Assembly: GCF_026013475.1 (NCBI RefSeq)
Contig: NZ_JAPDPH010000017.1
Location: forward strand, 1-58,228
Source: Micromonospora yasonensis
GTDB taxonomy: Bacteria > Actinomycetota > Actinomycetes > Mycobacteriales > Micromonosporaceae
Direction of reading: 5' to 3'
Length of the DNA: 58,228 nucleotides
Positions within the stretch are counted from its first letter, which is position 1. Each line of letters begins with the position of its first letter. A program made the translations under genes and the position numbers. The notes under the pieces are model-generated. The model was not told the origin of the DNA, did not search any database, and was given only the letters and a program-made list of their open reading frames with translations. Of the stretch, positions 48,331 to 57,855 are shown one piece after another.

Positions 48331-48706
48331 CGGGAACTTCCTTCCCGGATGGGACGGCTCTGCCCGGTCCGTCATCGCTGCGACGATGGTCCGGAATCAG
48401 CCCCTCCTCGTTGGTGGTCCCGCTGTTGGCCACCTTGGCCACCCGCCAGTGGCCAGCGTCACCGCAGGCCGGGGCGAGGCTTGACGAATTTCTCCGGCAG
48501 ATGACCGATCGGGCGGCCGGTTTGGCGACGGCACGCAGGCGGGCGTACACTTTCTGATCGGCGCACAGCGTCCACTCCGGCATGCCCACCCGCGCTTCGG
48601 TGGGAGCTGGAGCCGCGGCTGGCGCGGGTTTCCTGATTTCGGTCAGTTCACCCGTGTAAGACGTTGTGGGCCGTCCGGAGCAACCGACGTCAGGACAGCG
48701 GAGGAC
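48252..48706. other. 455-base map-infA intergenic region
   Basis: No convincing plus-strand gene. It contains the start of a small minus-strand ORF (48330), a candidate promoter (48522-48551), and about 150 nt of infA leader. The 48311-48660 minus-strand frame is open but not protein-like. Confidence 0.6.
48522..48551 (+). promoter_or_regulatory. candidate promoter of the infA-rplQ operon
   Basis: -35 TTGGCG (48522-48527), 18-nt spacer, -10 TACACT (48546-48551), about 155 bases before infA. Confidence 0.55.
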
Positions 48707-48928
48707 ATGCCGAAAAAAGACGGAGCCATCGAGATCGAGGGTCGGGTCATCGAGCCCCTGCCGAACGCCATGTTCCGGGTGGAGCTCGCGAACGGCCACA
48801 AGGTGCTGGCTCACATCAGTGGCAAGATGCGGCAGCACTACATCCGCATCCTGCCGGAGGACCGGGTCGTCGTCGAACTCTCGCCGTACGACCTGACCCG
48901 CGGGCGCATCGTCTACCGCTACAAGTAA
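48707..48928 (+). CDS. infA: translation initiation factor IF-1
   Basis: 73-residue OB-fold protein that occupies the A-site during initiation. [42 protein letters not shown] is typical. GGAGG ribosome-binding site; first gene of the alpha-operon group. Confidence 0.98.
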   Translation: MPKKDGAIEIEGRVIEPLPNAMFRVELANGHKVLAHISGKMRQHYIRILPEDRVVVELSPYDLTRGRIVYRYK

Positions 48929-49020
48929 GCCTGACGGCGGCCGGGACGTTCCCGTGTCCGTCTTCGACGTCCGGCGCGCGCACCGTCGCGTCTCCGGGCC
49001 AGATGGGAAGTAAGGCAACC

Positions 49021-49134
49021 GTGAAGGTCAAGCCGAGCGTCAAGAGGATCTGCAACAAGTGCCGGGTGATCCGCCGGCACGGCCGGGTCATGGTCATCTG
49101 CCAGGACCCGCGCCACAAGCAGCGCCAGGGCTGA
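49021..49134 (+). CDS. rpmJ: 50S ribosomal protein L36, zinc-binding form
   Basis: 37 residues: [41 protein letters not shown] sequence with zinc ligands Cys11, Cys14, Cys27 and His32. GTG start with TAAGG upstream. Confidence 0.97.
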   Translation: MKVKPSVKRICNKCRVIRRHGRVMVICQDPRHKQRQG

Positions 49135-49344
49135 CGCCCCACACATCATCAGCTCGTCCCAGCCGCGAGCGGTACGCAGCGCGTACCCCCTCGTGGTTGA
49201 CCCCCGGTCGGAGGCCGGGGCCCGCTCGGGCAGCGACCGCTCCCGGTCGCCGGCGCACGACGCGCCGGAAGGACAGGGACGGTCGGTAGCGGGGTGGGAC
49301 GGGTCCACACCTCCGCCACAACATCACGAGGAGTACGCCCGCAC

Positions 49345-49725
49345 ATGGCACGTCTAGTCGGCGTCGACCTCCCCCGCGAGAAGCGGATGGAGATCGCGCT
49401 CACCTACATCTTCGGGGTCGGTCGCACCCGCGCCCTGGAGACGCTCGCCGCGACCGGCATCTCGCCGGACAAGCGCGTTCGGGACCTCACGGACGAGGAG
49501 CTGGTCGAGCTCCGGAACCACATCGAGGCCAACTACAAGGTTGAAGGCGACCTGCGCCGCGAGGTCGCCGCTGACATCCGCCGCAAGGTCGAGATCGGCT
49601 GCTACGCCGGTATCCGCCACCGCCGGGGCCTGCCGGTTCGTGGTCAGCGGACCAAGACCAACGCGCGGACCCGGAAGGGCCCGAAGCGGACCGTCGCCGG
49701 CAAGAAGAAGCCCGGCAAGAAGTAA
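49345..49725 (+). CDS. rpsM: 30S ribosomal protein S13
   Basis: 126 residues; head protein bridging to the large subunit. [26 protein letters not shown] start and basic [19 protein letters not shown] end. The ATG at 49345 has GAGGAG upstream. The 210-base gap before it contains a CCCCGG/CCGGGG hairpin and TTGACC near 49197, a possible internal promoter. Confidence 0.97.
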   Translation: MARLVGVDLPREKRMEIALTYIFGVGRTRALETLAATGISPDKRVRDLTDEELVELRNHIEANYKVEGDLRREVAADIRRKVEIGCYAGIRHRRGLPVRGQRTKTNARTRKGPKRTVAGKKKPGKK

Positions 49726-49743
49726 CTAGGAGCGCACAGACTT

Positions 49744-50151
49744 ATGCCACCGAAGGCTCGTGCCGGAGCCGCCGTCAAGAAGGTCCGGCGCAAGGAACGC
49801 AAGAACGTCGCCCACGGGCAGGCGCACATCAAGAGCACCTTCAACAACACCATCGTGTCCATCACGGACCCGACCGGTGCGGTCATCTCCTGGGCCTCCT
49901 CCGGCCAGGTGGGCTTCAAGGGCTCCCGCAAGTCGACCCCGTTCGCCGCTCAGCTGGCCGCCGAGGCCGCCGCGCGTCGGGCGATGGAGCACGGCATGCG
50001 CAAGGTCGACGTGTTCGTCAAGGGCCCCGGCTCCGGCCGGGAGACCGCCATCCGTTCGCTGCAGGCCGTGGGCCTCGAGGTCGGGCAGATCTCCGACGTC
50101 ACCCCGCAGCCGCACAACGGGTGCCGTCCGCCGAAGCGTCGCCGGGTCTGA
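49744..50151 (+). CDS. rpsK: 30S ribosomal protein S11
   Basis: 135 residues; platform protein near the E-site. [31 protein letters not shown] and the C-terminal [13 protein letters not shown] are conserved. TAGGAG ribosome-binding site. Confidence 0.98.
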   Translation: MPPKARAGAAVKKVRRKERKNVAHGQAHIKSTFNNTIVSITDPTGAVISWASSGQVGFKGSRKSTPFAAQLAAEAAARRAMEHGMRKVDVFVKGPGSGRETAIRSLQAVGLEVGQISDVTPQPHNGCRPPKRRRV

Positions 50152-50165
50152 GAGGTTAGAGAGAG

Positions 50166-50792
50166 ATGGCTCGTTACACCGGTGCTGACTGCCGCCGTTG
50201 CCGGCGGGAGAAGATGAAGCTGTTCCTCAAGGGCAGCAAGTGCGATGGCCCGAAGTGCCCGTTCGAGTCCCGGCCGTTCCCGCCCGGGCAGCACGGCCGC
50301 GGCCGCACCAAGGAGACGGAGTACCTGCTCCAGCTCCGTGAGAAGCAGAAGGCCCGCCGGGTCTACGGCGTGCTGGAGAAGCAGTTCCGCGGCTACTACG
50401 AGGAGGCCGTGGGCAAGAAGGCGAAGACCGGTGAGGTCCTCCTGCAGATCCTCGAGTCGCGGCTGGACAACGTGGTCTACCGGGCCGGCTACGCCAAGTC
50501 CCGGGACATGGCCCGTCAGCTGGTCAAGCACGGTCACTTCACGGTGAACGGCAAGAAGGTCGACATCCCGTCGTACCGCGTCAAGGAGCACGACATCATC
50601 GAGGTGCGTGCGAAGAGCAAGGAACTCACCCCGTTCCTGGTGGCGCAGGGTGAGGCCGGCTCGCGGACCGTTCCCGCGTGGCTCGAGGCCATCCCCAGCC
50701 AGATGAAGATCCTCGTGCACTCGCTCCCGGCCCGCCAGGTGATCGACACCCAGGTCCAGGAGCAGCTGATCGTCGAGCTCTACTCCAAGTAA
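50166..50792 (+). CDS. rpsD: 30S ribosomal protein S4, zinc-binding form
   Basis: 208 residues; primary 16S-binding protein. Zinc cysteines at 9, 12, 26 and 31, then the S4 RNA-binding domain ([36 protein letters not shown]). In other bacteria S4 autoregulates the alpha operon. Confidence 0.98.
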   Translation: MARYTGADCRRCRREKMKLFLKGSKCDGPKCPFESRPFPPGQHGRGRTKETEYLLQLREKQKARRVYGVLEKQFRGYYEEAVGKKAKTGEVLLQILESRLDNVVYRAGYAKSRDMARQLVKHGHFTVNGKKVDIPSYRVKEHDIIEVRAKSKELTPFLVAQGEAGSRTVPAWLEAIPSQMKILVHSLPARQVIDTQVQEQLIVELYSK

Positions 50793-50884
50793 GGGCTCGT
50801 TGCGGTGGCCCGCCCTCCGGGGCGGGCCACCGGAACAGTTTGTCGGGCGTCATATGGCGGGCGCCCCGGAAGAGAAGAGAAAAG

Positions 50885-51907
50885 ATGCTCATCAGCCAGC
50901 GACCGTCTCTCTCCGAAGAGTCGATCAACGAGACCCGGTCCCGGTTCACCATCGAGCCGCTGGAGCCGGGCTTCGGCTACACCCTGGGCAACTCGCTGCG
51001 GCGCACGCTGCTGTCGTCCATCCCGGGCGCGGCGGTGACCTCGATCAAGATCGACGGTGTGCTGCACGAGTTCACCACGATCCCCGGGGTCAAGGAGGAC
51101 GTGGTCGAGCTCGTCATGAACATCAAGGAGCTCTGCGTCAGCTCCGAGCACGACGAGCCGGTCAGCATGTACCTGCGCAAGCAGGGCCCGGGCGACGTGA
51201 CCGCCGGTGACATCCAGCCCCCGGCCGGTGTCTCGGTGCACAACCCGGACCTGAAGCTCGCCACCCTCAACGGCAAGGGCCGGCTCGACATGGAGCTGAC
51301 CGTCGAGCGGGGTCGGGGCTACGTCACCGCCGCGCAGAACAAGCAGGCGGGCGCCGAGATCGGCCGGATTCCGGTCGACTCGATCTACTCGCCGGTGCTC
51401 AAGGTGACGTACCGCGTCGAGGCGACCCGTGTCGAGCAGCGGACCGACTTCGACCGGCTGATCATCGACGTCGAGACCAAGCCGTCGATGGGCCCGCGTA
51501 CCGCGCTGGCCTCGGCCGGTTCGACGCTGGTGGAGCTGTTCGGGCTGGCCCGGGAGCTGGACGAGACCGCCGAGGGCATCGACATCGGGCCGTCCCCGCA
51601 GGACGCCCAGCTGGCGGCGGACCTGGCTCTGCCGATCGAGGAGCTGGACCTCACCGTCCGCTCCTACAACTGCCTCAAGCGCGAGGGCATCAACTCCGTT
51701 GGTGAGCTGATCGGGCGTACCGAGGCGGACCTCCTCGACATCCGGAACTTCGGTCAGAAGTCGATCGACGAGGTCAAGATGAAGCTCGCCGGGATGGGCC
51801 TGGGGCTGAAGGACTCGGCTCCGAACTTCGACCCGGCGCACGTCGTGGACGCCTTCGGCGAGGCCGACTACGACACCGACGACTACCGCGAGACCGAGCA
51901 GCTCTAA
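50885..51907 (+). CDS. rpoA: RNA polymerase alpha subunit
   Basis: 340 residues. The N-terminal dimerisation domain contains [22 protein letters not shown]; the C-terminal domain (about 250-320), which binds UP elements and activators, contains [19 protein letters not shown] short acidic tail follows. The ATG at 50885 has AGAAGAG upstream. The frame is open back to 50678, but that region overlaps rpsD. Confidence 0.98.
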   Translation: MLISQRPSLSEESINETRSRFTIEPLEPGFGYTLGNSLRRTLLSSIPGAAVTSIKIDGVLHEFTTIPGVKEDVVELVMNIKELCVSSEHDEPVSMYLRKQGPGDVTAGDIQPPAGVSVHNPDLKLATLNGKGRLDMELTVERGRGYVTAAQNKQAGAEIGRIPVDSIYSPVLKVTYRVEATRVEQRTDFDRLIIDVETKPSMGPRTALASAGSTLVELFGLARELDETAEGIDIGPSPQDAQLAADLALPIEELDLTVRSYNCLKREGINSVGELIGRTEADLLDIRNFGQKSIDEVKMKLAGMGLGLKDSAPNFDPAHVVDAFGEADYDTDDYRETEQL

Positions 51908-51941
51908 GTCCGGCTGCCGCCACATCTGAGGAGCACCAACA

Positions 51942-52499
51942 ATGCCCACGCCCACCAAGGGCCCCCGCCTCGGCGGCAGCCCCGCGCACGAGCGGCTGAT
52001 GCTGGCCAACCTGGCCATGTCGCTGTTCCAGCACGGCAAGATCCAGACCACCGAGACGAAGGCCCGGCGGCTGCGTCCGCTGGCCGAGCAGCTGATCACC
52101 AAGGCCAAGCGGGGCGACCTCGCCTCGCGTCGGCGGGTGCTGGCCGTCGTCAAGGACAAGGACGTGGTCTACACCCTGTTCGACCAGATCGCGCCCCGGT
52201 ACGCCAACCGCAACGGTGGCTACACCCGGATCGTGAAGACCGGCCCGCGCAAGGGTGACGCCGCTCCGATGGCGATCATCGAGCTGGTGGAGGAGCTTCA
52301 GGTCGCCGAGCCGAAGGCGAACAAGAAGACCGCCGCCCGCAAGGCCGCGCAGCAGGACAAGGTCGAGGCCCTGGCCCCGGCCGAGGAGACCCCGGTGTCG
52401 GCCCCGGCCGACCAGGACTCCGAGCCGCCGGTGCACGCCTCCGGTGACACCGCCGAGGCGCGCGAGGACAGCGACGAGGCCGGCGAGGACAAGGCCTGA
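51942..52499 (+). CDS. rplQ: 50S ribosomal protein L17 with acidic C-terminal extension
   Basis: 185 residues. The conserved core ([25 protein letters not shown] to about residue 120, [22 protein letters not shown]) is followed by about 65 residues of Lys/Ala- then Glu/Asp-rich sequence ending in EAGEDKA. Last ribosomal gene of the cluster, ending at a strong terminator. Confidence 0.97.
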   Translation: MPTPTKGPRLGGSPAHERLMLANLAMSLFQHGKIQTTETKARRLRPLAEQLITKAKRGDLASRRRVLAVVKDKDVVYTLFDQIAPRYANRNGGYTRIVKTGPRKGDAAPMAIIELVEELQVAEPKANKKTAARKAAQQDKVEALAPAEETPVSAPADQDSEPPVHASGDTAEAREDSDEAGEDKA

Positions 52500-52512
52500 A
52501 GCTGAGGCACAT

Positions 52513-52553
52513 CGTCGGGCCCGGCATCCCTCCCTGGGGTGCCGGGCCCGACG
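52513..52553 (+). terminator. terminator of the alpha operon between rplQ and truA
   Basis: Long near-perfect GC-rich stem (outer arms CGTCGGGCCCGGCA and TGCCGGGCCCGACG) 14 bases past the rplQ stop. No U-tract. Confidence 0.8.
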
Positions 52554-52573
52554 CCGTCAACGGGAGGTACGAG

Positions 52574-53407
52574 GTGGACGAGCGGACCCGGCTGCGGCTG
52601 GACGTCTCGTACGACGGCACCGACTTCTCCGGCTGGGCCGCCCAGCCCGCCCGGCGCACGGTCGCCGGGGTGCTGATGGAGACAGTGGACCTGGTGCTCG
52701 GCGCCGGGACCGCGACCGGGCTGACCGTGGCCGGCCGGACCGACGCCGGCGTGCACGCCACCGGGCAGGTCTGCCACCTCGACCTGCCGACCGAGGTCTG
52801 GCGGCAGCACGAGGGGAGGCTGGTGCGCCGGCTCGCCCGGCTGCTCCCGCCCGACGTGCGGGTCCGGGCGATGACCGAGGTGCCGGCCGAGTTCGACGCC
52901 CGCTTCTCGGCCACCTTCCGCCGCTACGAGTACCGGGTCACCGACGCCCCGTGGGGCGCGGAGCCGCTGCGCCGTACGGACACCCTCGCCTGGCCCAAGC
53001 CGCTGGATCTGACGGCGCTGAACGCCGCCGCGGCTGGGCTGGTGGGGGAGCACGACTTCGCCGCGTACTGCCGGCGCAAGGAGAACGCCACCACGCTGCG
53101 CGAGGTGACCCGGCTGGACTGGCGGCGGGAGCCGGACGGGATCCTGGTCGCCACCGTGCAGGCCGACGCGTTCTGCCAGAACATGGTGCGCAGCCTGGTC
53201 GGCGCGATGCTGGTCGCCGGGGACGGCCGCCGGCCGGTCGCGTGGCCGGCGAGCCTGCTGACCCGCCGGGAGCGGTCCAGCGAGGTGACCGTGGCGCCGG
53301 CGCACGGGCTGGCCCTGGTCGAGGTCGGCTACCCGGATGACGCCGCCGGGTACGTCCGCCGCGCCGAACTCACCCGCCGTCTCCGGGTGCCGGTCGCCGA
53401 GGGCTGA
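52574..53407 (+). CDS. truA: tRNA pseudouridine(38-40) synthase
   Basis: 277 residues; isomerises uridines 38-40 in the tRNA anticodon arm. Catalytic Asp57 in AGRTDAGVHA; RLRLDVSYDGTDFSGWA at the start and CQNMVRSLVGAML in the second half. GTG start with GAGG upstream. Its usual place behind rplQ; here a strong hairpin intervenes, so it may depend on readthrough. Confidence 0.96.
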   Translation: MDERTRLRLDVSYDGTDFSGWAAQPARRTVAGVLMETVDLVLGAGTATGLTVAGRTDAGVHATGQVCHLDLPTEVWRQHEGRLVRRLARLLPPDVRVRAMTEVPAEFDARFSATFRRYEYRVTDAPWGAEPLRRTDTLAWPKPLDLTALNAAAAGLVGEHDFAAYCRRKENATTLREVTRLDWRREPDGILVATVQADAFCQNMVRSLVGAMLVAGDGRRPVAWPASLLTRRERSSEVTVAPAHGLALVEVGYPDDAAGYVRRAELTRRLRVPVAEG

Positions 53408-53434
53408 CCGCCGGCCCGGCCCGGCGGCGCGTCT

Positions 53435-54556
53435 TCAGTTACCGGTGCCGTCCTGGCCGGTGGTGCCGTCCGTCGGGGTCTCGGTGGACTGGCTGGCCAC
53501 CCCGCCGTTCGCCCGGCGCTCCAGCACGCCGCGGTTCAGGTGGACCTCGATCAGGTCGTACAGGATCTGCCGAACCGTGGCATCGGTGGTCGTGATCCGT
53601 TCCCCGTCCGCCCGGGTGACCAGGCAGTACGCGATGTAGTGGCCGCGTACCTGCCAGCCGACCCGGGCGGCCGCCTTGCCCACCGCCTCGGTGTTGTCAC
53701 CGGCGGTCATGCCCCGGAACCGGCCCTGCCGTTCGTCGAGCAGTTGCCGGATCCGGTCCCGCGCGCGCTGGGCGCTGGCCACGTCGGTGAGGTTGAACAG
53801 GCCGGCCGTGAGCAGGTATTTGCCGTCGGGGGAGCGCAGGGTTGCCCGGACCACCTGGTTGCAGCCGAGACGGACCAGCATGTCGGCGATCTCACCGGTG
53901 GCCGCGACCGGGCAGCTGCCGCTGGAGCTGGTCTTCAACACCTCGTACGCCGGCTGGCCGTCGGTGACCACCAGCCGGCTGCCCGGGAAGACCTCCTTGG
54001 CGGTGAGCGCCAGCTGGTCGGTGTCCCGGGAGTCCAGGTCCGTACCGTCGGCGGCGCTGGACTGCTCCACCACCGGTTGACCGGTGGGCGTGCCGGCCTG
54101 CGGGGTGCCGGTCCGGTCCCGGAGCAGGGCGGCGACGGCCAACCCGCAGAGCGCGAGCAGGACCAGGACGGCGAACCCGCCGATCAGCGCCTGCCAGGTC
54201 CGGCCGCCGCGCCGCCGTTCGTCCCCGCGGGTGCGGGACAGATCCGGCGGCTCGGCGGCCCGGAAGGCCGGTGACGGCTGCGGGACGGCCGGCTGCGGCG
54301 CCGCCACGGTGGCCGGGGGCACGGCCGGATCGGCGACGGGACGGGCCGGCTGCGGCTGCGGGGCCGGTGCCGGCGGCTGAGCGACGTCGGTGGCCGGGCG
54401 GGTGGGCCGCACCGGCGGGGGCAGCGACGGGGTGGGGAAGCGGGACGGTGAGGGCCCCGCGGGCGGGGGCGGCGTGGCGCCGGGCACGGACGGGTCCGAC
54501 CCGGACCTCGGGTACTCCAGGAAGGCGTCCTCATCGGACTCGTACCGATACACCAT
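53435..54556 (-). CDS. membrane-anchored hypothetical protein with Pro-rich N-terminus
   Basis: 373 residues. The first 120 or so are Pro/Ala-rich (ATPPPPAGPSPS), probably cytoplasmic. One membrane helix follows (GGFAVLVLLALCGLAVAALL), then an extracytoplasmic domain of about 200 residues with two cysteines (GSCPVAA, RLGCNQV) that may form a disulfide. Family not recognised. The ATG at 54556 is chosen because TAAGGT lies 7 nt upstream, giving a leaderless start; the frame is open further to 54673. It diverges from the methyltransferase gene. Confidence 0.8.
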   Translation of the reverse strand: MVYRYESDEDAFLEYPRSGSDPSVPGATPPPPAGPSPSRFPTPSLPPPVRPTRPATDVAQPPAPAPQPQPARPVADPAVPPATVAAPQPAVPQPSPAFRAAEPPDLSRTRGDERRRGGRTWQALIGGFAVLVLLALCGLAVAALLRDRTGTPQAGTPTGQPVVEQSSAADGTDLDSRDTDQLALTAKEVFPGSRLVVTDGQPAYEVLKTSSSGSCPVAATGEIADMLVRLGCNQVVRATLRSPDGKYLLTAGLFNLTDVASAQRARDRIRQLLDERQGRFRGMTAGDNTEAVGKAAARVGWQVRGHYIAYCLVTRADGERITTTDATVRQILYDLIEVHLNRGVLERRANGGVASQSTETPTDGTTGQDGTGN

Positions 54557-54563
54557 GTGAGCC

Positions 54564-54569
54564 ACCTTA
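54564..54569 (-). promoter_or_regulatory. leaderless -10 box for the membrane-anchored hypothetical
   Basis: Minus strand TAAGGT, 7 nt before the ATG at 54556. No ribosome-binding site in between. Confidence 0.5.
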
Positions 54570-54672
54570 GGACTGATTGCCCCTTTAGAGGGTAATATCG
54601 CGAAATTCCGGCGGTGTTGCGTCACGCCTGTCCGCCGTACCGTCGCCGACGCCCGAGGTGAGCGGTGCGACA

Positions 54673-55287
54673 ATGCCCGACGTGACCGGCGACCACTACT
54701 TCACCGCTGAGCCCACGAGCGCCGCCCAGCCGCGCGAGGTCGAGTTCTCCGTCGCCGGGCGCGACTACACCCTCGCCTCGGCCGGCGGGGTCTTCTCGGC
54801 CGACCGGCTCGACCCCGGCACCGCCGTGCTGCTGCGCAAGGCCGAACTGCCGGCCGGTGACGTCACCGGTGCGCTGCTCGACATCGGCTGCGGCTTCGGC
54901 CCGATCACCTGCGTACTGGCCACCACCGCGCCGGCCGCCACGATCTGGGCGGTCGACGTCAACCAGCGTGCCCGGGACCTCACCGCCGCCAACGCCGCAC
55001 GGGTCGGCGCCGCCGACCGGGTCCGGGTCCGCGCCCCGGCCGACGTACCGGATGACCTGACCTTCGCCCAGATCTGGTCGAACCCGCCGATCCACATCGG
55101 CAAGGCGGAGCTGCACGAGCTGCTGCTGCGCTGGCTGCCCCGGCTCACCCCGGACGGGGTCGCCTGGCTGGTCGTCGCCCGGCACCTCGGCGGCGACTCG
55201 CTGCACCGCTGGCTGGTCGAGCAGGGCTGGCAGGTGACGCGGCACGCCAGCCAGAAGGGCTACCGGGTGCTGCGGGTCACCCGATAA
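54673..55287 (+). CDS. class I SAM-dependent methyltransferase, RsmC-like
   Basis: 204 residues, an MTS-type methyltransferase. SAM-binding motif I is LLDIGCGFGPIT and catalytic motif IV SNPPIHIG, the N-P-P-[FYI] type seen in RsmC/RlmG rRNA guanine-N2 methyltransferases. Only the C-terminal catalytic domain of E. coli RsmC (about 340 aa) is represented, as usual in actinobacteria. The ATG at 54673 has GAGGTG upstream. Its position beside ribosomal genes fits an rRNA substrate, but that is inference. Confidence 0.85.
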   Translation: MPDVTGDHYFTAEPTSAAQPREVEFSVAGRDYTLASAGGVFSADRLDPGTAVLLRKAELPAGDVTGALLDIGCGFGPITCVLATTAPAATIWAVDVNQRARDLTAANAARVGAADRVRVRAPADVPDDLTFAQIWSNPPIHIGKAELHELLLRWLPRLTPDGVAWLVVARHLGGDSLHRWLVEQGWQVTRHASQKGYRVLRVTR

Positions 55288-55316
55288 TCGAGTGTCGCCG
55301 GTCCCGGCCCCTCGGG

Positions 55317-55322
55317 CAGGAT
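55317..55322 (+). promoter_or_regulatory. leaderless -10 box for the ABC-F gene
   Basis: CAGGAT, 6 nt before the GTG at 55329, with no Shine-Dalgarno sequence. Confidence 0.4.
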
Positions 55323-55328
55323 GCCCGC

Positions 55329-57005
55329 GTGGGATACGTGGACGTGGCTGGGGTCGGGCACATCCTCCCGGACGGCCGGGAGCTCTTCGCCGAGGTGTCG
55401 TTCCGGGTCGGTGAGGGCGCCAAGGTGGCCCTGGTCGGGCCGAACGGCGCTGGCAAGACGACGCTGCTCCGGATGGTCGCCGGTGACCTGCCGGTGAAGA
55501 CCGGCGCGATCGCCCGCTCCGGCGGGCTCGGCGTGATGCGCCAGTTCATCGGCATGATCGGAGACGACTCCACGCTCGCGGACCTGGCCCTCGGGCTCGC
55601 CCCGCCGGCGCTGCGGGACGCCGGCCGCCGGCTCGTCGAGACCGAGGCGGCCATGCGGGCGGCCGAGGTCCGCGGCAAGTACAGCACCGCCGCAGGCAAG
55701 GCCCAGCTCGCGTACGCGGACGCGCTGGCCGCCTGGGGCGAGGTCGGCGGGTACGACGCCGAGGTGCTCTTCGACACCGTCGCCACCATCGTCCTCGACC
55801 TGCCCTGGGACGCCGCCCGGGAGCGGCCGGTGCGGACCCTCTCCGGCGGCCAGCAGAAGCGCTTCGCCCTGGAGTTGCTGCTGCGCGGCCCGGACGAGGT
55901 GCTCCTCCTCGACGAGCCGGACAACTTCCTCGACGTACCCGGCAAGCGCTGGCTGGAGGGCCGGCTGCGGGAGTCCGGCAAGTCGGTGCTCTACGTCTCG
56001 CACGACCGGGAGCTGCTGGCGCAGACCGCCGACCGGGTGGTCGCCGTGGAGGGCGGCAGCGCCTGGGTGCACCCGGCCGGCTTCGCCAGCTGGCACGAGG
56101 CGCGGGTGGCCCGGCACGCCCGCCTCGACGAGCTGCGCAAGCGCTGGGACGAGGAGCACCAGAAGCTGCGCGAGCTGATGCTGATGTACAAGCAGAAGGC
56201 CGCGTACAACGACGGGATGGCCTCGCGCTACCAGGCCGCGCAGACCCGGTTGCGCAAGTTCGAGGAGGCCGGGCCGCCGCCCGTACCCCCGAAGGACCAG
56301 GACATCCGGATGCGGCTGACCGGCGGGCGGACCGGCAAGCGCGCGGTGATCGCCGAGCAGCTCGAACTCGACGGCCTGACCTACCCGTTCGACCTGGAGC
56401 TGTGGTACGGCGACCGGGTCGCGGTGCTGGGCGCGAACGGCACCGGAAAGTCACACTTCCTCCGCCTGCTCGCCAGGGGCGGCACCGACCCCGACCCGGC
56501 CAACACCCCGGTGGACGCAGCGGCGCTCGCGCCCGTCGCGCACGACGGGGTGATCCGCCTCGGCGCGCGGGTCCGGCCCGGGCACTTCTCGCAGACCCAC
56601 GACCGGCCCGAGCTGATGGACAAGACGCTGGTCGACGTCCTGTGGCGGGGCGACGAGCACCGCGCCGGCATGGACCGGCACGCGGCGATGGCGGCGCTGT
56701 CCCGCTACGAGCTGGCCGGGCAGGGCGACCAGCGGTTCGGCACCCTGTCGGGTGGACAGCAGGCCCGCTTCCTGGTGCTGCTGCTGGAGCTCTCCGGGGC
56801 GACCCTGCTGCTGCTCGACGAGCCCACCGACAACCTCGACCTGGCCTCTGCCGAGGCGCTCGAGGCGGGCCTGAACGCGTTCGAGGGGACGGTGATCGCG
56901 GTGACCCACGACCGCTGGTTCACCCGCTCGTTCGACCGGTTCGTGCTCTTCGGGGGGGACGGCGAGGTGGTGGAGACCCCGGAGCCGGTCTGGGACGTCA
57001 AGTGA
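55329..57005 (+). CDS. ABC-F family ATPase (ribosome-associated type)
   Basis: 558 residues with two ABC domains and no membrane segment, so not a transporter. Domain 1: Walker A GPNGAGKTT (37-45), signature LSGGQQKR, Walker B LLLDEPDNFLD. A charged linker of about 60 residues (ELRKRWDEEHQKLRELMLMYKQK) corresponds to the P-site interaction motif. Domain 2: GANGTGKS, LSGGQQARF, LLLDEPTDNLD. ABC-F proteins act on ribosomes in translation quality control or antibiotic protection; which applies here cannot be told. Its stop overlaps the next gene as GTGA. Confidence 0.93.
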   Translation: MGYVDVAGVGHILPDGRELFAEVSFRVGEGAKVALVGPNGAGKTTLLRMVAGDLPVKTGAIARSGGLGVMRQFIGMIGDDSTLADLALGLAPPALRDAGRRLVETEAAMRAAEVRGKYSTAAGKAQLAYADALAAWGEVGGYDAEVLFDTVATIVLDLPWDAARERPVRTLSGGQQKRFALELLLRGPDEVLLLDEPDNFLDVPGKRWLEGRLRESGKSVLYVSHDRELLAQTADRVVAVEGGSAWVHPAGFASWHEARVARHARLDELRKRWDEEHQKLRELMLMYKQKAAYNDGMASRYQAAQTRLRKFEEAGPPPVPPKDQDIRMRLTGGRTGKRAVIAEQLELDGLTYPFDLELWYGDRVAVLGANGTGKSHFLRLLARGGTDPDPANTPVDAAALAPVAHDGVIRLGARVRPGHFSQTHDRPELMDKTLVDVLWRGDEHRAGMDRHAAMAALSRYELAGQGDQRFGTLSGGQQARFLVLLLELSGATLLLLDEPTDNLDLASAEALEAGLNAFEGTVIAVTHDRWFTRSFDRFVLFGGDGEVVETPEPVWDVK

Positions 57006-57799
57006 TCGACGACGAACTGGCCGACCGGCTCTGCGCGGTCGACGGGGTGGTCGCGGTGGCGCTCGGCGGCAGCCGGGCCCGAGGCGACCACCGGCCCGAC
57101 TCCGACTGGGACCTCGGGCTCTACTACCGGGGCCGGCTCGACGTGGCCGGGCTGCGCGCGGTGGCCGCCACGGTCGCCGACGGTACGGTGGACCTCACCG
57201 CGCCGGGTGGCTGGGGGCCGTGGGTCGACGGGGGCGGCTGGCTGCGCGTCGGCGGGGTGGCGGTGGACTGGATCTACCGCGACCTCGACCGGGTGCACGC
57301 CGTCTGGGACGACTGCCGGGCCGGCCGCTACACCGTCGGCGTGCAGGCCGGCCATCCGCTCGGGTTCTACTCGCACGCGTACGCGGGTGAGGTGGCGCTG
57401 AGCCGGCCGCTCGCCGATCCGACCGGGGAGCTGAGCGCGTTGCGGGCGGAGACGCTCGCCTACCCGTCCGCTCTCGGTGCGGCGCTGGTGGCCGGTGGCT
57501 GGGAGGCCGGCTTCCTGCTCGACGGGGCGGCGAAGGGTGCGGCGGGCGGGGACGCCGGCTACGTGGCCGGCTGCCTGTTCCGGGTGGTCGGGGTGCTGGT
57601 CCACGCCCTTCATGGCCGGGCCGGGCGATGGCTGGTCAACGAGAAGGGCATGATCGCCTCGGCGGGGCGGCTGCCGGGCGCGCCGCCCGACTTCGCCCGC
57701 CGGGCGCAGGCGCTGTTCGGCGCGGTGGGGCGTACCCCTGCGGAGCTGGCCCGGACGCTGGCCGACGCGCGGCGGCTGGCCGCCGACGTGCTCGGCTGA
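57002..57799 (+). CDS. nucleotidyltransferase-fold protein coupled to the ABC-F gene
   Basis: 265 residues. The N-terminus carries the polymerase-beta-type motif GGSRARGD (22-29) with D35-x-D37 (SDWDL), followed by a third candidate acidic residue around VAVDWIYRD. The rest is helix-rich (HEPN/KNTase-C-like), ending in LAADVLG. It resembles aminoglycoside nucleotidyltransferases and MNT-type proteins, but the substrate is unknown. The GTG at 57002 overlaps the ABC-F stop (GTGA), so both are co-translated. Confidence 0.85.
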   Translation: MIDDELADRLCAVDGVVAVALGGSRARGDHRPDSDWDLGLYYRGRLDVAGLRAVAATVADGTVDLTAPGGWGPWVDGGGWLRVGGVAVDWIYRDLDRVHAVWDDCRAGRYTVGVQAGHPLGFYSHAYAGEVALSRPLADPTGELSALRAETLAYPSALGAALVAGGWEAGFLLDGAAKGAAGGDAGYVAGCLFRVVGVLVHALHGRAGRWLVNEKGMIASAGRLPGAPPDFARRAQALFGAVGRTPAELARTLADARRLAADVLG

Positions 57800-57855
57800 G
57801 CGGCGTGCCACGGGCGGCGGGAAGGTGCCGGGGCGCTATGGAGCTGATGTCGTGA

